A DNA stretch of 64,000 bases from Candidatus Gastranaerophilales bacterium (GCA_944325735.1 CALVBI010000003.1:211051-275050), one strand, 5' to 3'; positions 1-9,922 are shown, numbered from the stretch's first letter. Translations and numbers: made by a program. The notes: generated from the sequence alone by a model not told the origin.

Positions 1-35
1 TTTGCAAATTCTTTGTAATCAAATTCGTCACTCAC
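1..35 (-). CDS. Start of an unidentified gene, cut by the window edge
   Basis: Reading leftwards, a GTG at position 35 follows a purine-rich AAAGGAAAG Shine-Dalgarno-like stretch, and 11 sense codons (MSDEFDYKEFA) run to the edge. It starts about 15 bases after the stop of the secreted protein gene at 51-944, so it probably belongs to the same operon. Too little is visible to say what it encodes. Confidence 0.45.
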   Translation of the reverse strand, partial: MSDEFDYKEFA

Positions 36-50
36 TAAACTTTCCTTTTC

Positions 51-944
51 TTATAAACTCAAATAAACATCTTCCTGCAGTTTAATTTCAAACTCGCTTC
101 CGGCAGGGATTGAAATTCTACCACCTTTAGACCAAATTGCAAACAATGGAGATCCTACAAAATTTACTGCATAAACTACAATCCCAGTTATTGTAGGGAT
201 AGGAGAAATTATTACACCCACAGGATTATCCGCAAGTTTTGAAGATGTCCTGCGAGTTTTTTTGTAAAAATTTTCACCTTTATCGATTTGATTTGCGACA
301 CCTTTCCAGTATTGGCGTTTGCCTTTTATATTATTAAAAAATATTTTTTTCAAATTAGCTTTTGTAATTTTTCCATGAACAGATCTTGTCTGACCATTGA
401 CTGTAATACTATCAACCATAAGGACAATAAGACCGCCATTTCCCGTCATTTGAGGAAGATGAGAATCTTCTACAACTGCTGTAAATTTTGTACCATCCAT
501 TACAGTTATATACCTTTGTGTTACAGGTTTGATTGTCGTAAATGAAACTCTAGCACCTTCTTTTAAATAATCTGAAATTACAGAATTTGATTTAACTCGG
601 AATTTTGTACCTTTTTTAATTCTTATTGCAGTTGATTTATCAAATTTATATTCATTTGGGAGTTTTTTTACACCCAATTGAGGTTTAGCCACAGGCGTTG
701 ACGGTAAAGACTTCGGAGCTGTCTGTGGTGCTTGTGTTGTTTGCGAAGTTTTTGGCACAGTATTTTGTTGTGTAGGAGCAGTCTTTGGTAATGCAGGTAA
801 AGACTGTTCTAATTTTGATGGATCATAAGTTCTTCTTATTTCATCGTCTACAGAAGTATCTAGCTCCAATGCAAAAGCCGGTATTGCACTAATTAAAAGT
901 GCAAATACCAAACTTATAAATTTTTGCATAAATGTATATTTCAT
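51..944 (-). CDS. Secreted protein of unknown function with a proline/threonine-rich linker
   Basis: The product has 297 residues. It starts with a signal peptide (basic residues, a hydrophobic run LVFALLISAIPAFA, likely cleavage after AFA), followed by a low-complexity Pro/Thr/Gln region at about residues 50-90. The rest looks like a mostly beta globular domain ending in IPAGSEFEIKLQEDVYL. It is therefore expected outside the inner membrane, in the periplasm or envelope. The ATG at 944 lies one base after the stop of the GltA-like gene, so the two are translationally coupled. I do not recognise a family. Confidence 0.8.
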   Translation of the reverse strand: MKYTFMQKFISLVFALLISAIPAFALELDTSVDDEIRRTYDPSKLEQSLPALPKTAPTQQNTVPKTSQTTQAPQTAPKSLPSTPVAKPQLGVKKLPNEYKFDKSTAIRIKKGTKFRVKSNSVISDYLKEGARVSFTTIKPVTQRYITVMDGTKFTAVVEDSHLPQMTGNGGLIVLMVDSITVNGQTRSVHGKITKANLKKIFFNNIKGKRQYWKGVANQIDKGENFYKKTRRTSSKLADNPVGVIISPIPTITGIVVYAVNFVGSPLFAIWSKGGRISIPAGSEFEIKLQEDVYLSL

Positions 945-945
945 A

Positions 946-2316
946 TTATTTTAGCATTTCGTTAATAGCTTTTGCTGCTTTTTTACCTGCTCCCATAGCG
1001 TTAATAGCGTTAGATTCTCCAACCGGAGCAACATCACCGCCTGCATATACAGTCGGGATATTTGTAGCACGAGTCTCGCCATCAACTGTGATATAACCTT
1101 TTTTATCAGTTATAATTTCAATACCATCTGCTTCTGCTGAACGCTGAATAATTGGGTTTGGCCCTGTACCTAATGCAACAATTACAGTATCAAGATCCAT
1201 AACTTCTGTTTTTCCTGTAGATACAGGACGTCTTCTACCTGACTCATCAGGTTCTCCTAATTCCATAACTTCTAATTCAACAGCTTTTACATAACCGTTT
1301 TCTCCGATAATTTCTTTAGGAGCATATAAAAATTTAAATACAACACCTTCTTCTTTTGCGTGTCTAATTTCTTCCAAACGAGCAGGAAGTTCTTTTTCTG
1401 TTCTTCTGTAAATAATATAAACTTCTTCAAATCCTACACGAACAGCAGTTCTCGCTGCGTCCATTGCAACGTTACCGCCACCGAAAATTGCTGCCTTTTT
1501 ACCAACTTTCAATGGTGTAGGGCTATCAGGCTGTCCTGCATGCATTAAGTTTACTCTTGTCAAAAATTCATTTGCAGAAAATACTCCGTTTAAATTTTCT
1601 CCTGGAACGTGAAGCATTTTAGGTAATCCGGCACCTGAGCAAATAAATATTGCATCAAAACCGTCTTCTTTTAATTGTTTCAAAGTAATGGATTTCCCAA
1701 CAATAACATTCGTATGGAATTTAACCCCCATTGCTTTAAGGTTTTCTATTTCCCTGTCAAGAACAACACGCGGTAATCTGAAAGGAGGGATACCATATCT
1801 TAAAACCCCGCCTAATTCGTGCAAAGCTTCAAATACTTCTACTTCGTGACCTTCTTTTCGTAAATCACAAGCAGCAGTCATGCCTGCACAACCAGAACCT
1901 ACTACCGCAACTTTTTTACCGGAAGGTTTAATTTCAGGCATTTCAGCTTTTGTATTATCACCAACATATCTTTCTAAAGCACCTATTGCAACAGGTTCAC
2001 CTTTAATACCTAAAATACAATTTCCTTCACATTGTCTTTCTTGAGGGCATACACGACCGCATACAGAAGGCAACATACTAGTCTGACGGATAATTTCTCC
2101 TGCTTTATTTAAATCACCTTCTTTAATTGCTTGAATAAATTCAGGGATTTGAATATTTACAGGACATCCTTGAACGCATTTTGGATTTTTACAATGCAAA
2201 CATCTTGATGCTTCCAATTTCACTTGTTCTTCTGTTAAATTACTTTCTACCGGATCAAAATTATGACGTCTTTCATTTTTATCTTGTTCTTTAACTCTTT
2301 GTCTTTCTATAGCCAT
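946..2316 (-). CDS. gltA: Glutamate synthase small subunit-like flavoprotein (GltA/NfnB type)
   Basis: The 456-residue protein has the classic fold of the glutamate synthase small subunit. An N-terminal double 4Fe-4S domain carries CLHCKNPKCVQGCP and a second cluster CGRVCPQERQCEGNC (about residues 39-102). An FAD-binding GxGxxG motif (VAVVGSGCAGMTAACDL, about 137) and an NAD(P)-binding motif (AAIFGGGNVAMDAA, about 273) follow, then a C-terminal VYAGGDVAP flavin motif. The family passes electrons from NAD(P)H to a partner. No glutamate synthase large subunit and no NfnA-like subunit is adjacent, so it could act in glutamate synthesis or as the NfnB half of a ferredoxin:NADP transhydrogenase. 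The gene name is by family, not proven role. Confidence 0.9.
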   Translation of the reverse strand: MAIERQRVKEQDKNERRHNFDPVESNLTEEQVKLEASRCLHCKNPKCVQGCPVNIQIPEFIQAIKEGDLNKAGEIIRQTSMLPSVCGRVCPQERQCEGNCILGIKGEPVAIGALERYVGDNTKAEMPEIKPSGKKVAVVGSGCAGMTAACDLRKEGHEVEVFEALHELGGVLRYGIPPFRLPRVVLDREIENLKAMGVKFHTNVIVGKSITLKQLKEDGFDAIFICSGAGLPKMLHVPGENLNGVFSANEFLTRVNLMHAGQPDSPTPLKVGKKAAIFGGGNVAMDAARTAVRVGFEEVYIIYRRTEKELPARLEEIRHAKEEGVVFKFLYAPKEIIGENGYVKAVELEVMELGEPDESGRRRPVSTGKTEVMDLDTVIVALGTGPNPIIQRSAEADGIEIITDKKGYITVDGETRATNIPTVYAGGDVAPVGESNAINAMGAGKKAAKAINEMLK

Positions 2317-2342
2317 GTCTTATTCCCTCTCTATCTGTTAAT

Positions 2343-2348
2343 TATAAT
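2343..2348 (+). promoter_or_regulatory. Probable -10 box for mutS2
   Basis: A perfect TATAAT lies in the 80-base gap between the divergent gltA-like gene and mutS2. The -35 region at the usual distance is poor (TTATTC), so this is a tentative call. Confidence 0.35.
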
Positions 2349-2436
2349 TTTACTTTCAAAAAATCTTTTGTGCAAGAATATCAAAAAAAGTTAATAAATG
2401 ATTGTAATTAAGCCATTCTTATCTTTAAATATAGTT

Positions 2437-4803
2437 ATGAACATTATAGAAAAAAGCCGAAAATCTCTCGAATTTGATAAAATAGCAGAAAAACTCTCAA
2501 ATTATGCAAAGACAAAGCAAAGTAAAGAAATATGCCTAAAAACTTTACCATTTGACGATATCGTAAAAATTAAAAACGAACTTAAATGCACTGCAGAAGC
2601 AAAATACATACTTGATATGCCTAACGATATTCCAATTGAATTTGTAGCTGACATTCAACAAATTCAAAAAAATATGGGAGCGACATATCTTTCAGAAGAA
2701 GAATTAATTGACGTTGCAAAAACTCTTAAAACTTCAAGATTAGTGAAAAAATTCTTATCAGAAAACCTCCCAATGCTTTCTATAATAAGAAATGCTGCAC
2801 AAAATCTTATTACAGACAAACTATTGGAAGATAAAATATTTGCTACATTTGATGAAAACTTAAATATAAGACAAGATGCAACCCCTGAATTAAAAGGATT
2901 ATTTGCAGCTCTAAGAGATAATGAAAAAAATCTTAAAAACACCGTAAATTCCCTTTTAAATTCAGCAGAATTTTCAAAACACTTGCAAGAAAATATCTAT
3001 ACAACACGTGATGACAGAATTGTATTTCAGGTAATGGCATCATCAAAAAGCAAAGTTCCAGGGATTGTCCACGACGTCTCTGCAACAAACAAAACTTTTT
3101 ATATAGAACCTGAACAAATAGTTCCCCTAAATAACAAAATCAGAGAAATAAAATCAAATATCCACTCTGAAATGGTGAAAATTCTTGCAGGCTTAACTTC
3201 TCTTGTAAAAGATGAAATAAAAGCACTTCAACTATCAGAACAAATTCTTGCAACAATCGATTATCATTTTGCAAAAGCTCGTTATGCAATAAAAATTCAA
3301 GCAGTAGAACCTGAAATTGTTACACATAAAATTATTGAATTTGAAAATATGAAACACCCGCTGCTTATTGGGAATGTTGAAAATGTAATAACTAACAATT
3401 TTGAAATCGGAAAAGATTATAAATCCGTAATAATTACAGGTTCAAATACAGGTGGTAAAACAGTCACAATTAAAACCATCGGACTTTATATACTTATGGC
3501 AAAAGCAGGAATGTTCCTGCCTTGTACAGCAGCAAAAATTTATCCTTTTGAAAACGTTTTTGCAGACATAGGAGATGATCAAAGCATTTTGCAGAACCTA
3601 TCTACATTCTCATCTCATATGACAAGTATTATAGAAATATTAAACCAAAGTAATGACAAATCATTTGTAATCCTAGATGAAATCTGTGCAGGAACAGACC
3701 CTGTCGAAGGTGCAGTATTAGCTCAAGTAATATTAGAAAAACTTGCGCAAAAAGAAGTTTTATCAACAGTTACAACCCACTATGGAGAGCTAAAAGCTCT
3801 TGAATATACAAACCCTTACTTTAAAAATGCATCAGTGGAATTCAATACAACAACTCTAAAACCGACATATAAATTACTTATAGGTATCCCAGGACTAAGT
3901 AACGCAATTTCTATAGCGCAAAATTTAGGACTGGAACAAGATATTGTGAACAAAGCTAAAAACATAGTAGTTTCAACTAAAGATCCATCAATCTTGGTCG
4001 TAGAAAAATTGCAGGAAACTCAAGCAAAACTTGCACAAAACCTTGAAGAAGCAGAAAATTTAAAAGAAACTTCCGAAAATCTAAAAACAGAATACGAAAA
4101 TTCTCTAGCAGAAATAAAAAAAGATAAAAAGAAAACCGTAAAAATTATCAAAGATAAATTCGATAGAGAATTATTGGAAGTAAAAGCAGAAATAAAAGAT
4201 ATTCTTGATGAATTACGCAGAGAAAAATCAGAAAAAATTGCACGTCGTTCATACGCAAGACTTGCACAAACAGAACAAAAATTCAGAGGCAAATTGTCTG
4301 AATTTGATGAAAAACAACAATACGCAGAGATTGACTGGTCTAAAATTCAAAACGGTGACAAATTAATTTTAAAAGAATTAAATCAACCGGTCACAGTGCT
4401 TTCTTTACCTGATAAAAATGATTACATAACAGTTCAAATGGGCAATTTCAAAACAAAAATAAAAACAAATAAACTTGCTCCATATGATTCCACATATGAA
4501 AAGAAAGAAAATGTCTATAGACCTAGCTCTTTTGAAAAATTTGAACTTAGAAAAACAAGTATCTCAAACACCCTTGATTTAAGAGGTTATAAAGTTGAAG
4601 ATGCACTTGACAGTCTTGAATTTTATCTTGATAAAGCAAGCCTTGCAAACCTAGCAAATGTGACAATTATCCACGGACACGGTACAGGTGCATTAAAATC
4701 AGCTGTCAGAGATTTCTTATCAACATCTCCATACGTTGCAAAATTCCGCCCCGGAGAAGATACAGAAGGCGGAGATGGCGTGAGCATTGTAGACATTAAT
4801 TAA
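2437..4803 (+). CDS. mutS2: Endonuclease MutS2
   Basis: MutS2 is a MutS-family ATPase that lacks the mismatch-recognition domain and carries a C-terminal Smr nuclease domain. It is linked to suppression of recombination or to rescue of collided ribosomes. Visible here are the Walker A TGSNTGGKT, the DIGDDQSILQNLSTFSSHM block, the Walker B VILDEICAGTDP, a long coiled coil (about residues 520-630) and a Smr domain with LDLRGY and HGHGTG near the end. The open frame extends back to an ATG at 2398, but family members begin just before LEFDKI, which fits the ATG at 2437 (788 residues). Neither start has a Shine-Dalgarno sequence. A true MutS starts at the other end of the window. Confidence 0.95.
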   Translation: MNIIEKSRKSLEFDKIAEKLSNYAKTKQSKEICLKTLPFDDIVKIKNELKCTAEAKYILDMPNDIPIEFVADIQQIQKNMGATYLSEEELIDVAKTLKTSRLVKKFLSENLPMLSIIRNAAQNLITDKLLEDKIFATFDENLNIRQDATPELKGLFAALRDNEKNLKNTVNSLLNSAEFSKHLQENIYTTRDDRIVFQVMASSKSKVPGIVHDVSATNKTFYIEPEQIVPLNNKIREIKSNIHSEMVKILAGLTSLVKDEIKALQLSEQILATIDYHFAKARYAIKIQAVEPEIVTHKIIEFENMKHPLLIGNVENVITNNFEIGKDYKSVIITGSNTGGKTVTIKTIGLYILMAKAGMFLPCTAAKIYPFENVFADIGDDQSILQNLSTFSSHMTSIIEILNQSNDKSFVILDEICAGTDPVEGAVLAQVILEKLAQKEVLSTVTTHYGELKALEYTNPYFKNASVEFNTTTLKPTYKLLIGIPGLSNAISIAQNLGLEQDIVNKAKNIVVSTKDPSILVVEKLQETQAKLAQNLEEAENLKETSENLKTEYENSLAEIKKDKKKTVKIIKDKFDRELLEVKAEIKDILDELRREKSEKIARRSYARLAQTEQKFRGKLSEFDEKQQYAEIDWSKIQNGDKLILKELNQPVTVLSLPDKNDYITVQMGNFKTKIKTNKLAPYDSTYEKKENVYRPSSFEKFELRKTSISNTLDLRGYKVEDALDSLEFYLDKASLANLANVTIIHGHGTGALKSAVRDFLSTSPYVAKFRPGEDTEGGDGVSIVDIN

Positions 4804-4881
4804 AAATACCAAAATAAATTTTATCCTTGCAAAAGTCAAAAAAAATGCTAGAATAATTTTTGAAAGAGAGAGGATAAAATT

Positions 4882-6048
4882 ATGATAATGATTGAAGATA
4901 TTAGAAAAGAACACGAACTTGTTGATTTGTTCTGTAATCTTGCAGAAGTTCCATCTCCATCAATGCATGAAGAAAAAGTTGCAGAATGGATTAAAAACTA
5001 CTGCGATAAAAATGGAATTAATTGTAAATTCGACGATTTTAAAAATGTAGTTATAAATATTCCTGCAACTGATAGCACTAAAGAACCTCTAATGCTATCA
5101 GCTCATATGGATGTAATCGGAGATGAGACACCTGTTAAAACTTATGTTGATGAAAACGGCTTTATTCACGCAATAGATAGAACTTTAGGCGGAGATGACA
5201 AAGCAGGTGTTGCAAATGCTCTTTTATTTGCAAAAGAACTTGCAAAATCTGATATGAAACATGGCGGACTTGAAGTTATGTTCACAAGAGATGAAGAAAA
5301 CGGTCTATCAGGTATTAGAAATGCAAATCTTAAAAACTTCAAATCTAAATATGTACTTGTACTTGATAGCGATACACTAGGTCAATGTGAAGTATCAGGA
5401 GCTAGCTACACTTTAGCAAGAATTAAAGTACACAGCTTCAAAGGCGGTCACTCTGGAATTGATATTGGAGATAAAACACGTGCAAATGCAGCAAAATTAA
5501 TTGCTGACTTAATTTCATCTCTTCCTCAAGGGGTATTCTATGAAGAAGAAGGAACAGTTGTTACTTCTTGTAACTTAGGCGGTATTTCTGCGGGAAACAT
5601 TAATGTCACAAATATCATAAATACAGATGCAGAAGTAAGTTATTCTATCAGAAGCTCAAGCCGAAAAAAAGAAGAAGAATTAAAAAATAAAATGACTGTA
5701 ACTGTCGATGAATTTAATATTAAAAATAAAGAAATCGCAAAAGCATCAATTGAATTTGAAGAGCACCTACCACCTTTTGAAAAAGTCGATGATGATTATA
5801 TTCCGATACTTTTTGAAACAGCTGCAAAAAAAGTCGGAGTAACTCCAGATATTACATCATTCCACGCAGGTGCAGAAACTCATATTTATGCAAATGAAGA
5901 AAATGCGAATAATGATAAATTTGTCCCATACTTAATAGGCCTTGCAACCGTATGTAATATGCATTCAAAAAATGAATACTTAGATTACAAAACTCTATTA
6001 AAAGGACATGAACTCTTACAAGAATTATTCAAAGCTTTTAACTCTTAA
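4882..6048 (+). CDS. M20-family metallopeptidase, PepT-like
   Basis: This is a cytoplasmic zinc aminopeptidase-like protein of 388 residues, about the family length. Metal-binding motifs are visible: SAHMDVIGD (His/Asp), GGDDKAGVA (bridging Asp) and FTRDEENGLSG (catalytic Glu pair), then a dimerisation domain with GGHSG, and a late metal His in SFHAGAETHIYA. The family removes residues from tri- or small peptides. The start follows GAAAGAGAGAGG at good spacing; an ATG two codons later (4888) is an alternative. The gene stands alone, closed by a strong hairpin. It is called PepT-like because PepT and related M20 peptidases are hard to separate by eye. Confidence 0.88.
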   Translation: MIMIEDIRKEHELVDLFCNLAEVPSPSMHEEKVAEWIKNYCDKNGINCKFDDFKNVVINIPATDSTKEPLMLSAHMDVIGDETPVKTYVDENGFIHAIDRTLGGDDKAGVANALLFAKELAKSDMKHGGLEVMFTRDEENGLSGIRNANLKNFKSKYVLVLDSDTLGQCEVSGASYTLARIKVHSFKGGHSGIDIGDKTRANAAKLIADLISSLPQGVFYEEEGTVVTSCNLGGISAGNINVTNIINTDAEVSYSIRSSSRKKEEELKNKMTVTVDEFNIKNKEIAKASIEFEEHLPPFEKVDDDYIPILFETAAKKVGVTPDITSFHAGAETHIYANEENANNDKFVPYLIGLATVCNMHSKNEYLDYKTLLKGHELLQELFKAFNS

Positions 6049-6050
6049 AA

Positions 6051-6081
6051 AAAAGCTCCCATTTGTTAATGGGAGCTTTTT
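6051..6081. terminator. Bidirectional intrinsic terminator
   Basis: A 12-bp perfect stem (AAAAGCTCCCAT / ATGGGAGCTTTT) with a 6-base loop is flanked by A and T runs. It lies between the convergent peptidase gene and the 641-residue protein gene, serving both. Confidence 0.9.
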
Positions 6082-6085
6082 ACTA

Positions 6086-8011
6086 TTATGAAAATGCTTT
6101 AAATGATCTTTCAACGTTTTTATCAATTACACTTTTGATTGAATCATATTCTGTTTGCAATGCAGAATGCTCTGAGTCTAAATTTTTCAAATCTTGATCA
6201 TATTTTTTATCTTGATTTTCAATTTCGGTCATTGCATTTTTATATTTTACTTCTGCAATTGCAATAGCTGTTTCATTTTCTTGAGATTTGATATCACTTG
6301 CATTTGTGTAAATAATTGACAACCAATCATATGTACCAATCTCTGGATATTTTTCTGAACCGTTTTCAGAGAATGTAGCTTGTTCCATTGTTAATATTCC
6401 ATTTTCTAATGCGAACTGTAACCATTCAGTATTATTAATTAAATTTTCATCTAATTCCTTGTAATTATTAGTATTTTTTGTACCATCAGCGTTTTCAGCA
6501 CCTCCGCCCATTCTGTAATACAAATTTACATACCACTGATATCTTGCATCTGTTTCATCTGGAATTGTTTTATCTGGAATATTCTCTAAATCTTCAATAT
6601 ACTCTGCTTTTAAATCGCTTACTTCTTTAAGCCATCTACCCATTTCTTCTTGCCAAGCTTTAACAGCATTATTAAATCTTTCTTCATTAAAAATTGAAGA
6701 TAGAGCTGTTTCCATATCTACTTGAAATTGATCAAGAATTGGTAATAATGATTCATATGATACACCTAAATCATCTCTATTCTCAACCGCATAATATGTA
6801 TCAATAACTCGTTCTGGCCAAGTTTTTAATGTTTTTTCATAAACACCATCGCCATCAGAATCTACCCATTTATAATTACTTAATAATTTCTCCAAAGTAG
6901 AAGATTCATAAGTTGTAGTATCTGTATTATCTACAGGAGCCATACAACCATTTTCCGGATCCCAAAGATATTGAGAAACTTCTTTCATCATATCTTTAGC
7001 TGCAACATAATTACCAGACCCAACTGGATATTCCTCTCTTTGAGAACTTATTGCTGCTCCAGTAATTTTAGTACTGCTTACAGAAATTGATTTCCCTGAA
7101 ACAGTAGTATTAAAGTTTTTAGGGTAACCAGATAAATCACCGTTATAATCTAACAAATAAGCTAATACGTGTAAATAACATTCTTGTCCACTACCACTAT
7201 AAGGTGGATGACAGTTATTGTAACATTGCTTTGAAGCTAAATTAAATTTCTCAGCTAATTGAGTATCACCAGAAACATCCGTAAATTCTGGGTCATTTTC
7301 ATCAGGAAATTCAACTTCTGGCAAATTTAATAAACCATTTATATAAGCAGAAAAAGAGCCTCCCATATTAGCATAATCTTTTATTAATGGGTTTCCTTCA
7401 ACTTGAGAAGCCCAATTACTTACATAATTAGTAAATTTTTGAGCATCAGCTTCTGTTACATCTTCTGGATTTTTATTCACAATATTTTGTAAATCTGCAA
7501 TATCATTATCAGTCATAGCTGAAAAATAATCCTTCCATTGGTTTGGATTATTTTCATCATATAACTTTTCATACAAATAAGAACCATCTTCTGTTGTAGT
7601 GCTTCCATAAATTCCTTTTAAGGCTTCATAGAATTTAGGGTTATCAACTTCTGGAATACCATAGCTGTATAAAAACTCTGCTAATGTATTAGATGCTTCA
7701 TATTTTTTGATATCTGAGCCATTTAGCATTATCTGACCAGCAGAATTTACTAAAGAATACTGATTTTTTAAATCTCCATAAGTTAATAAAGTATTAGCTG
7801 TTAATGATTGGTAATTTAAATCACCATTTTCACTATACATACCAAACATTAATTGAGTAGAATTTAATGCATCCATATATTCTTGGCTAGCTTCTGATGA
7901 TTTATCTGCCAAGCGTAATTTAGAATTTGTTATGGTTTGAGAGCGTAGTTCATTATCGGTCAATCTTGCCGTAATGCTCAATAATCTTGCTTGTCCTGCT
8001 GCCATTCCCAT
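6086..8011 (-). CDS. Large protein of unknown function with a conserved-looking N-terminal helix
   Basis: The product has 641 residues and no signal peptide or membrane segment. The N-terminal 50 residues (MGMAAGQARLLSITARLTD and on) look like an amphipathic, low-charge helix; from memory, similar AAxQARxLxLTxR openings occur in many proteins of this bacterial group, which suggests a shared targeting or assembly signal. The middle is acidic and rich in Asn, Tyr and Asp with Cys residues near NCHPPYSGSGQECY, and the last 75 residues are a predicted coiled coil (QENETAIAIAEVKYKNAM and on). The Shine-Dalgarno AAAGGA sits about 14 bases from this ATG and closer to an out-of-frame ATG that opens a 22-codon overlapping reading frame. 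Function unknown; a secreted or filament-like role is only inference. Confidence 0.8.
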   Translation of the reverse strand: MGMAAGQARLLSITARLTDNELRSQTITNSKLRLADKSSEASQEYMDALNSTQLMFGMYSENGDLNYQSLTANTLLTYGDLKNQYSLVNSAGQIMLNGSDIKKYEASNTLAEFLYSYGIPEVDNPKFYEALKGIYGSTTTEDGSYLYEKLYDENNPNQWKDYFSAMTDNDIADLQNIVNKNPEDVTEADAQKFTNYVSNWASQVEGNPLIKDYANMGGSFSAYINGLLNLPEVEFPDENDPEFTDVSGDTQLAEKFNLASKQCYNNCHPPYSGSGQECYLHVLAYLLDYNGDLSGYPKNFNTTVSGKSISVSSTKITGAAISSQREEYPVGSGNYVAAKDMMKEVSQYLWDPENGCMAPVDNTDTTTYESSTLEKLLSNYKWVDSDGDGVYEKTLKTWPERVIDTYYAVENRDDLGVSYESLLPILDQFQVDMETALSSIFNEERFNNAVKAWQEEMGRWLKEVSDLKAEYIEDLENIPDKTIPDETDARYQWYVNLYYRMGGGAENADGTKNTNNYKELDENLINNTEWLQFALENGILTMEQATFSENGSEKYPEIGTYDWLSIIYTNASDIKSQENETAIAIAEVKYKNAMTEIENQDKKYDQDLKNLDSEHSALQTEYDSIKSVIDKNVERSFKAFS

Positions 8012-8104
8012 ATCGATACATTATTCCTTTCTGGATTGGTATACGACAAAAGCAGTGTTTTTCTTTAATATTTGAATAAAAAATATTAAGAAAAGTTTAC
8101 AAAC

Positions 8105-8138
8105 AAAAAAAAGAGCTGAATTCTTTCAACTCTTTTTT
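8105..8138 (-). terminator. Intrinsic terminator after the lytic transglycosylase
   Basis: On the minus strand AAGAGTTGAA and TTCAGCTCTT form a 10-bp stem (one G-U pair, 4-base loop) followed by a T run. It sits just past the transglycosylase stop. Confidence 0.8.
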
Positions 8139-8163
8139 GTATTTGTTTCCATACTATAAAATA

Positions 8164-8820
8164 TTATATTGCAACCGTAAGAGTTTCTAACTTCAACTCA
8201 ATTGGTTTTTCCTGTAAAATTTCAACAGGCAATTCTTTCGCCCTTGCGGGACTAGTAGCTGGTCTGTAAACAGAAGCCTTTGTTGGAGAAGGCTTAGATA
8301 TTACAGCCTTAGGTTTTTGCGCTGTATAAACACCTTGTTTTGCTTTTACGACAGCTGGATCTGGATTTGCTTTTTGTCGATTGACATCTGTCATAATTTT
8401 GCTTACAAAACGTCTTGTTTCACTATAAGGAGGGACTGCATTGTATTTTTTTACATTCCCTGGACCTGCATTGTATGCAGCTAAAGCTAACTCTACAGAA
8501 CCAAACATATTATACATTTTTTTATAATACGTAATTCCAGCTTTAATGTTGTCATTTAAAGAATATGGATTATATCCCATTCTTCTTGCAGTAGAAGGCA
8601 TTAATTGAAATACACCTACTGCACCGTGCGAACTTCTCGCTTCATGGCGGAATCCTGACTCTGCACGAGCAATACTTAGTGCTATAGCAGGATCTACCCC
8701 CATTTCAATAGCATGTTTTACTATTGTGGCTTTTACGGAATTAACGTCTGCTGCTTGACATTGAACATGGCTAAGTAACATACACGTTAGTGTAAAAGTT
8801 AACAGTAACAATTTTTTCAA
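8164..8820 (-). CDS. Lytic transglycosylase (SLT/MltE-like), secreted
   Basis: The enzyme cleaves peptidoglycan glycan strands in the periplasm. The SLT core is clear: ARAESGF with the catalytic Glu, then HGAVGVFQLMPSTAR, and AYNAGPGNV with Y. The open frame runs back to an ATG at 8892, but that would put 24 odd residues in front of the signal peptide. A TTG at 8820 with AGAGGA about 7 bases upstream begins exactly at the signal peptide LKKLLLLTFTLTCMLLSHVQCQA, so I take TTG (218 residues). The C-terminal 60 residues are a Pro/Lys/Ala-rich tail. It stands alone, with a terminator behind it. MurQ elsewhere in the window could recycle its products. Confidence 0.9.
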   Translation of the reverse strand: MKKLLLLTFTLTCMLLSHVQCQAADVNSVKATIVKHAIEMGVDPAIALSIARAESGFRHEARSSHGAVGVFQLMPSTARRMGYNPYSLNDNIKAGITYYKKMYNMFGSVELALAAYNAGPGNVKKYNAVPPYSETRRFVSKIMTDVNRQKANPDPAVVKAKQGVYTAQKPKAVISKPSPTKASVYRPATSPARAKELPVEILQEKPIELKLETLTVAI

Positions 8821-9118
8821 AATGTAATCCTCTATGTTGTAAATTGAAATCCTTAAAAATTCCCTAACGATTCGTTTCTTCAACAAAATCAAAAACTTTT
8901 AAGAATGATTATATAAACAATATATTACAAAAAAATAAAATTTCAAGTCCTCTTTTAATTTTAGGCAAATCCAAAGCCATTAAACCACTTGATATTACAG
9001 CTTTTTAAGTGTTTTTATAACAATTATTAAGTTAGAATTTTACTATATTTTTTAAAGTATTTTTTTATTTTTTATGATAGAATTTGAATAGTAAATAAAA
9101 AAATGAGAGGAAAAATTT

Positions 9119-9922
9119 ATGGAAAAGAAAAAATTAGCAGATATAGGTGTTTTTGGCGGATCAGGATTTTATAAATTCTTAGATAATATCGAAGAAGTAA
9201 GAGTTGAAACCCCATATGGAATGCCTAGTGACAGTTTATTTATTGGAACTGTTGGAGAACATAAAGTTGCTTTTATGCCTAGACATGGCAGAAACCATAC
9301 AATTTTACCTCATTTAATAAACTATAGAGCTAATGTTTGGGCTATGAAGTCAGTAGGTTGTGAAAGAGTAATTTCACCTTGCGCAGCTGGAAGTTTACAA
9401 AAACACGTAAAACCAGGCGATTTTGTAATTTGTGATCAATTTGTTGATTGGACAGATGGAAGAAAAACAACTTTCTTTGAAGGACCAATAGTTACTCACC
9501 CATCAGCAGCTGAAACTTATTGTCCTGAATTAAGACAATTAGCTATTAAAACAGGAAAAGATTTAGGTATTACAATTCACGAACAAGGAACTGTAGTAGT
9601 TATTAACGGACCTAGATTTTCGACAAAAGCTGAATCAAAATTCTTTACTAACCAAGGTTGGGAAGTAATTAATATGACAGCATTCCCTGAAGCTTATCTT
9701 GTTAAAGAAATGGATATGTGCCCATTAAATATTTCATTAATCACCGATTATGATGCAGGTTTAGTAGGCGATGTACCACCTGTTTCTCACCACGAAGTAA
9801 TTGAAGTATTTAATTCTAATGTAGCAAATCTTAAAAATTTACTCTTCAAGATGATTGAAAATATTCCAACATCAAGAGAAAATTGTACTTGTGCTAACAC
9901 AAAACAAAGTTCTCAATTATAA
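9119..9922 (+). CDS. mtnP: S-methyl-5'-thioadenosine phosphorylase
   Basis: The enzyme splits methylthioadenosine, a by-product of polyamine synthesis and SAM use, into adenine and methylthioribose-1-phosphate. The 267 residues match the family: GVFGGSGFY at the N-terminus, the phosphate-binding PRHGRNHTILPHLINYRAN, NGPRFSTKAES, and NMTAFPEAYLVKEMDMC with the purine-site residues. The ATG follows GAGAGG at good spacing. It is followed 13 bases later by a yggT-like gene. A purine nucleoside phosphorylase role is less likely because of the MTAP-type PRHG...NYRAN signature. Confidence 0.92.
   Translation: MEKKKLADIGVFGGSGFYKFLDNIEEVRVETPYGMPSDSLFIGTVGEHKVAFMPRHGRNHTILPHLINYRANVWAMKSVGCERVISPCAAGSLQKHVKPGDFVICDQFVDWTDGRKTTFFEGPIVTHPSAAETYCPELRQLAIKTGKDLGITIHEQGTVVVINGPRFSTKAESKFFTNQGWEVINMTAFPEAYLVKEMDMCPLNISLITDYDAGLVGDVPPVSHHEVIEVFNSNVANLKNLLFKMIENIPTSRENCTCANTKQSSQL

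Noticed and set aside
8821-8892. Upstream part of the lytic transglycosylase frame (ATG at 8892)
   Set aside because: The signal peptide begins at the TTG at 8820, which has a proper ribosome-binding site.
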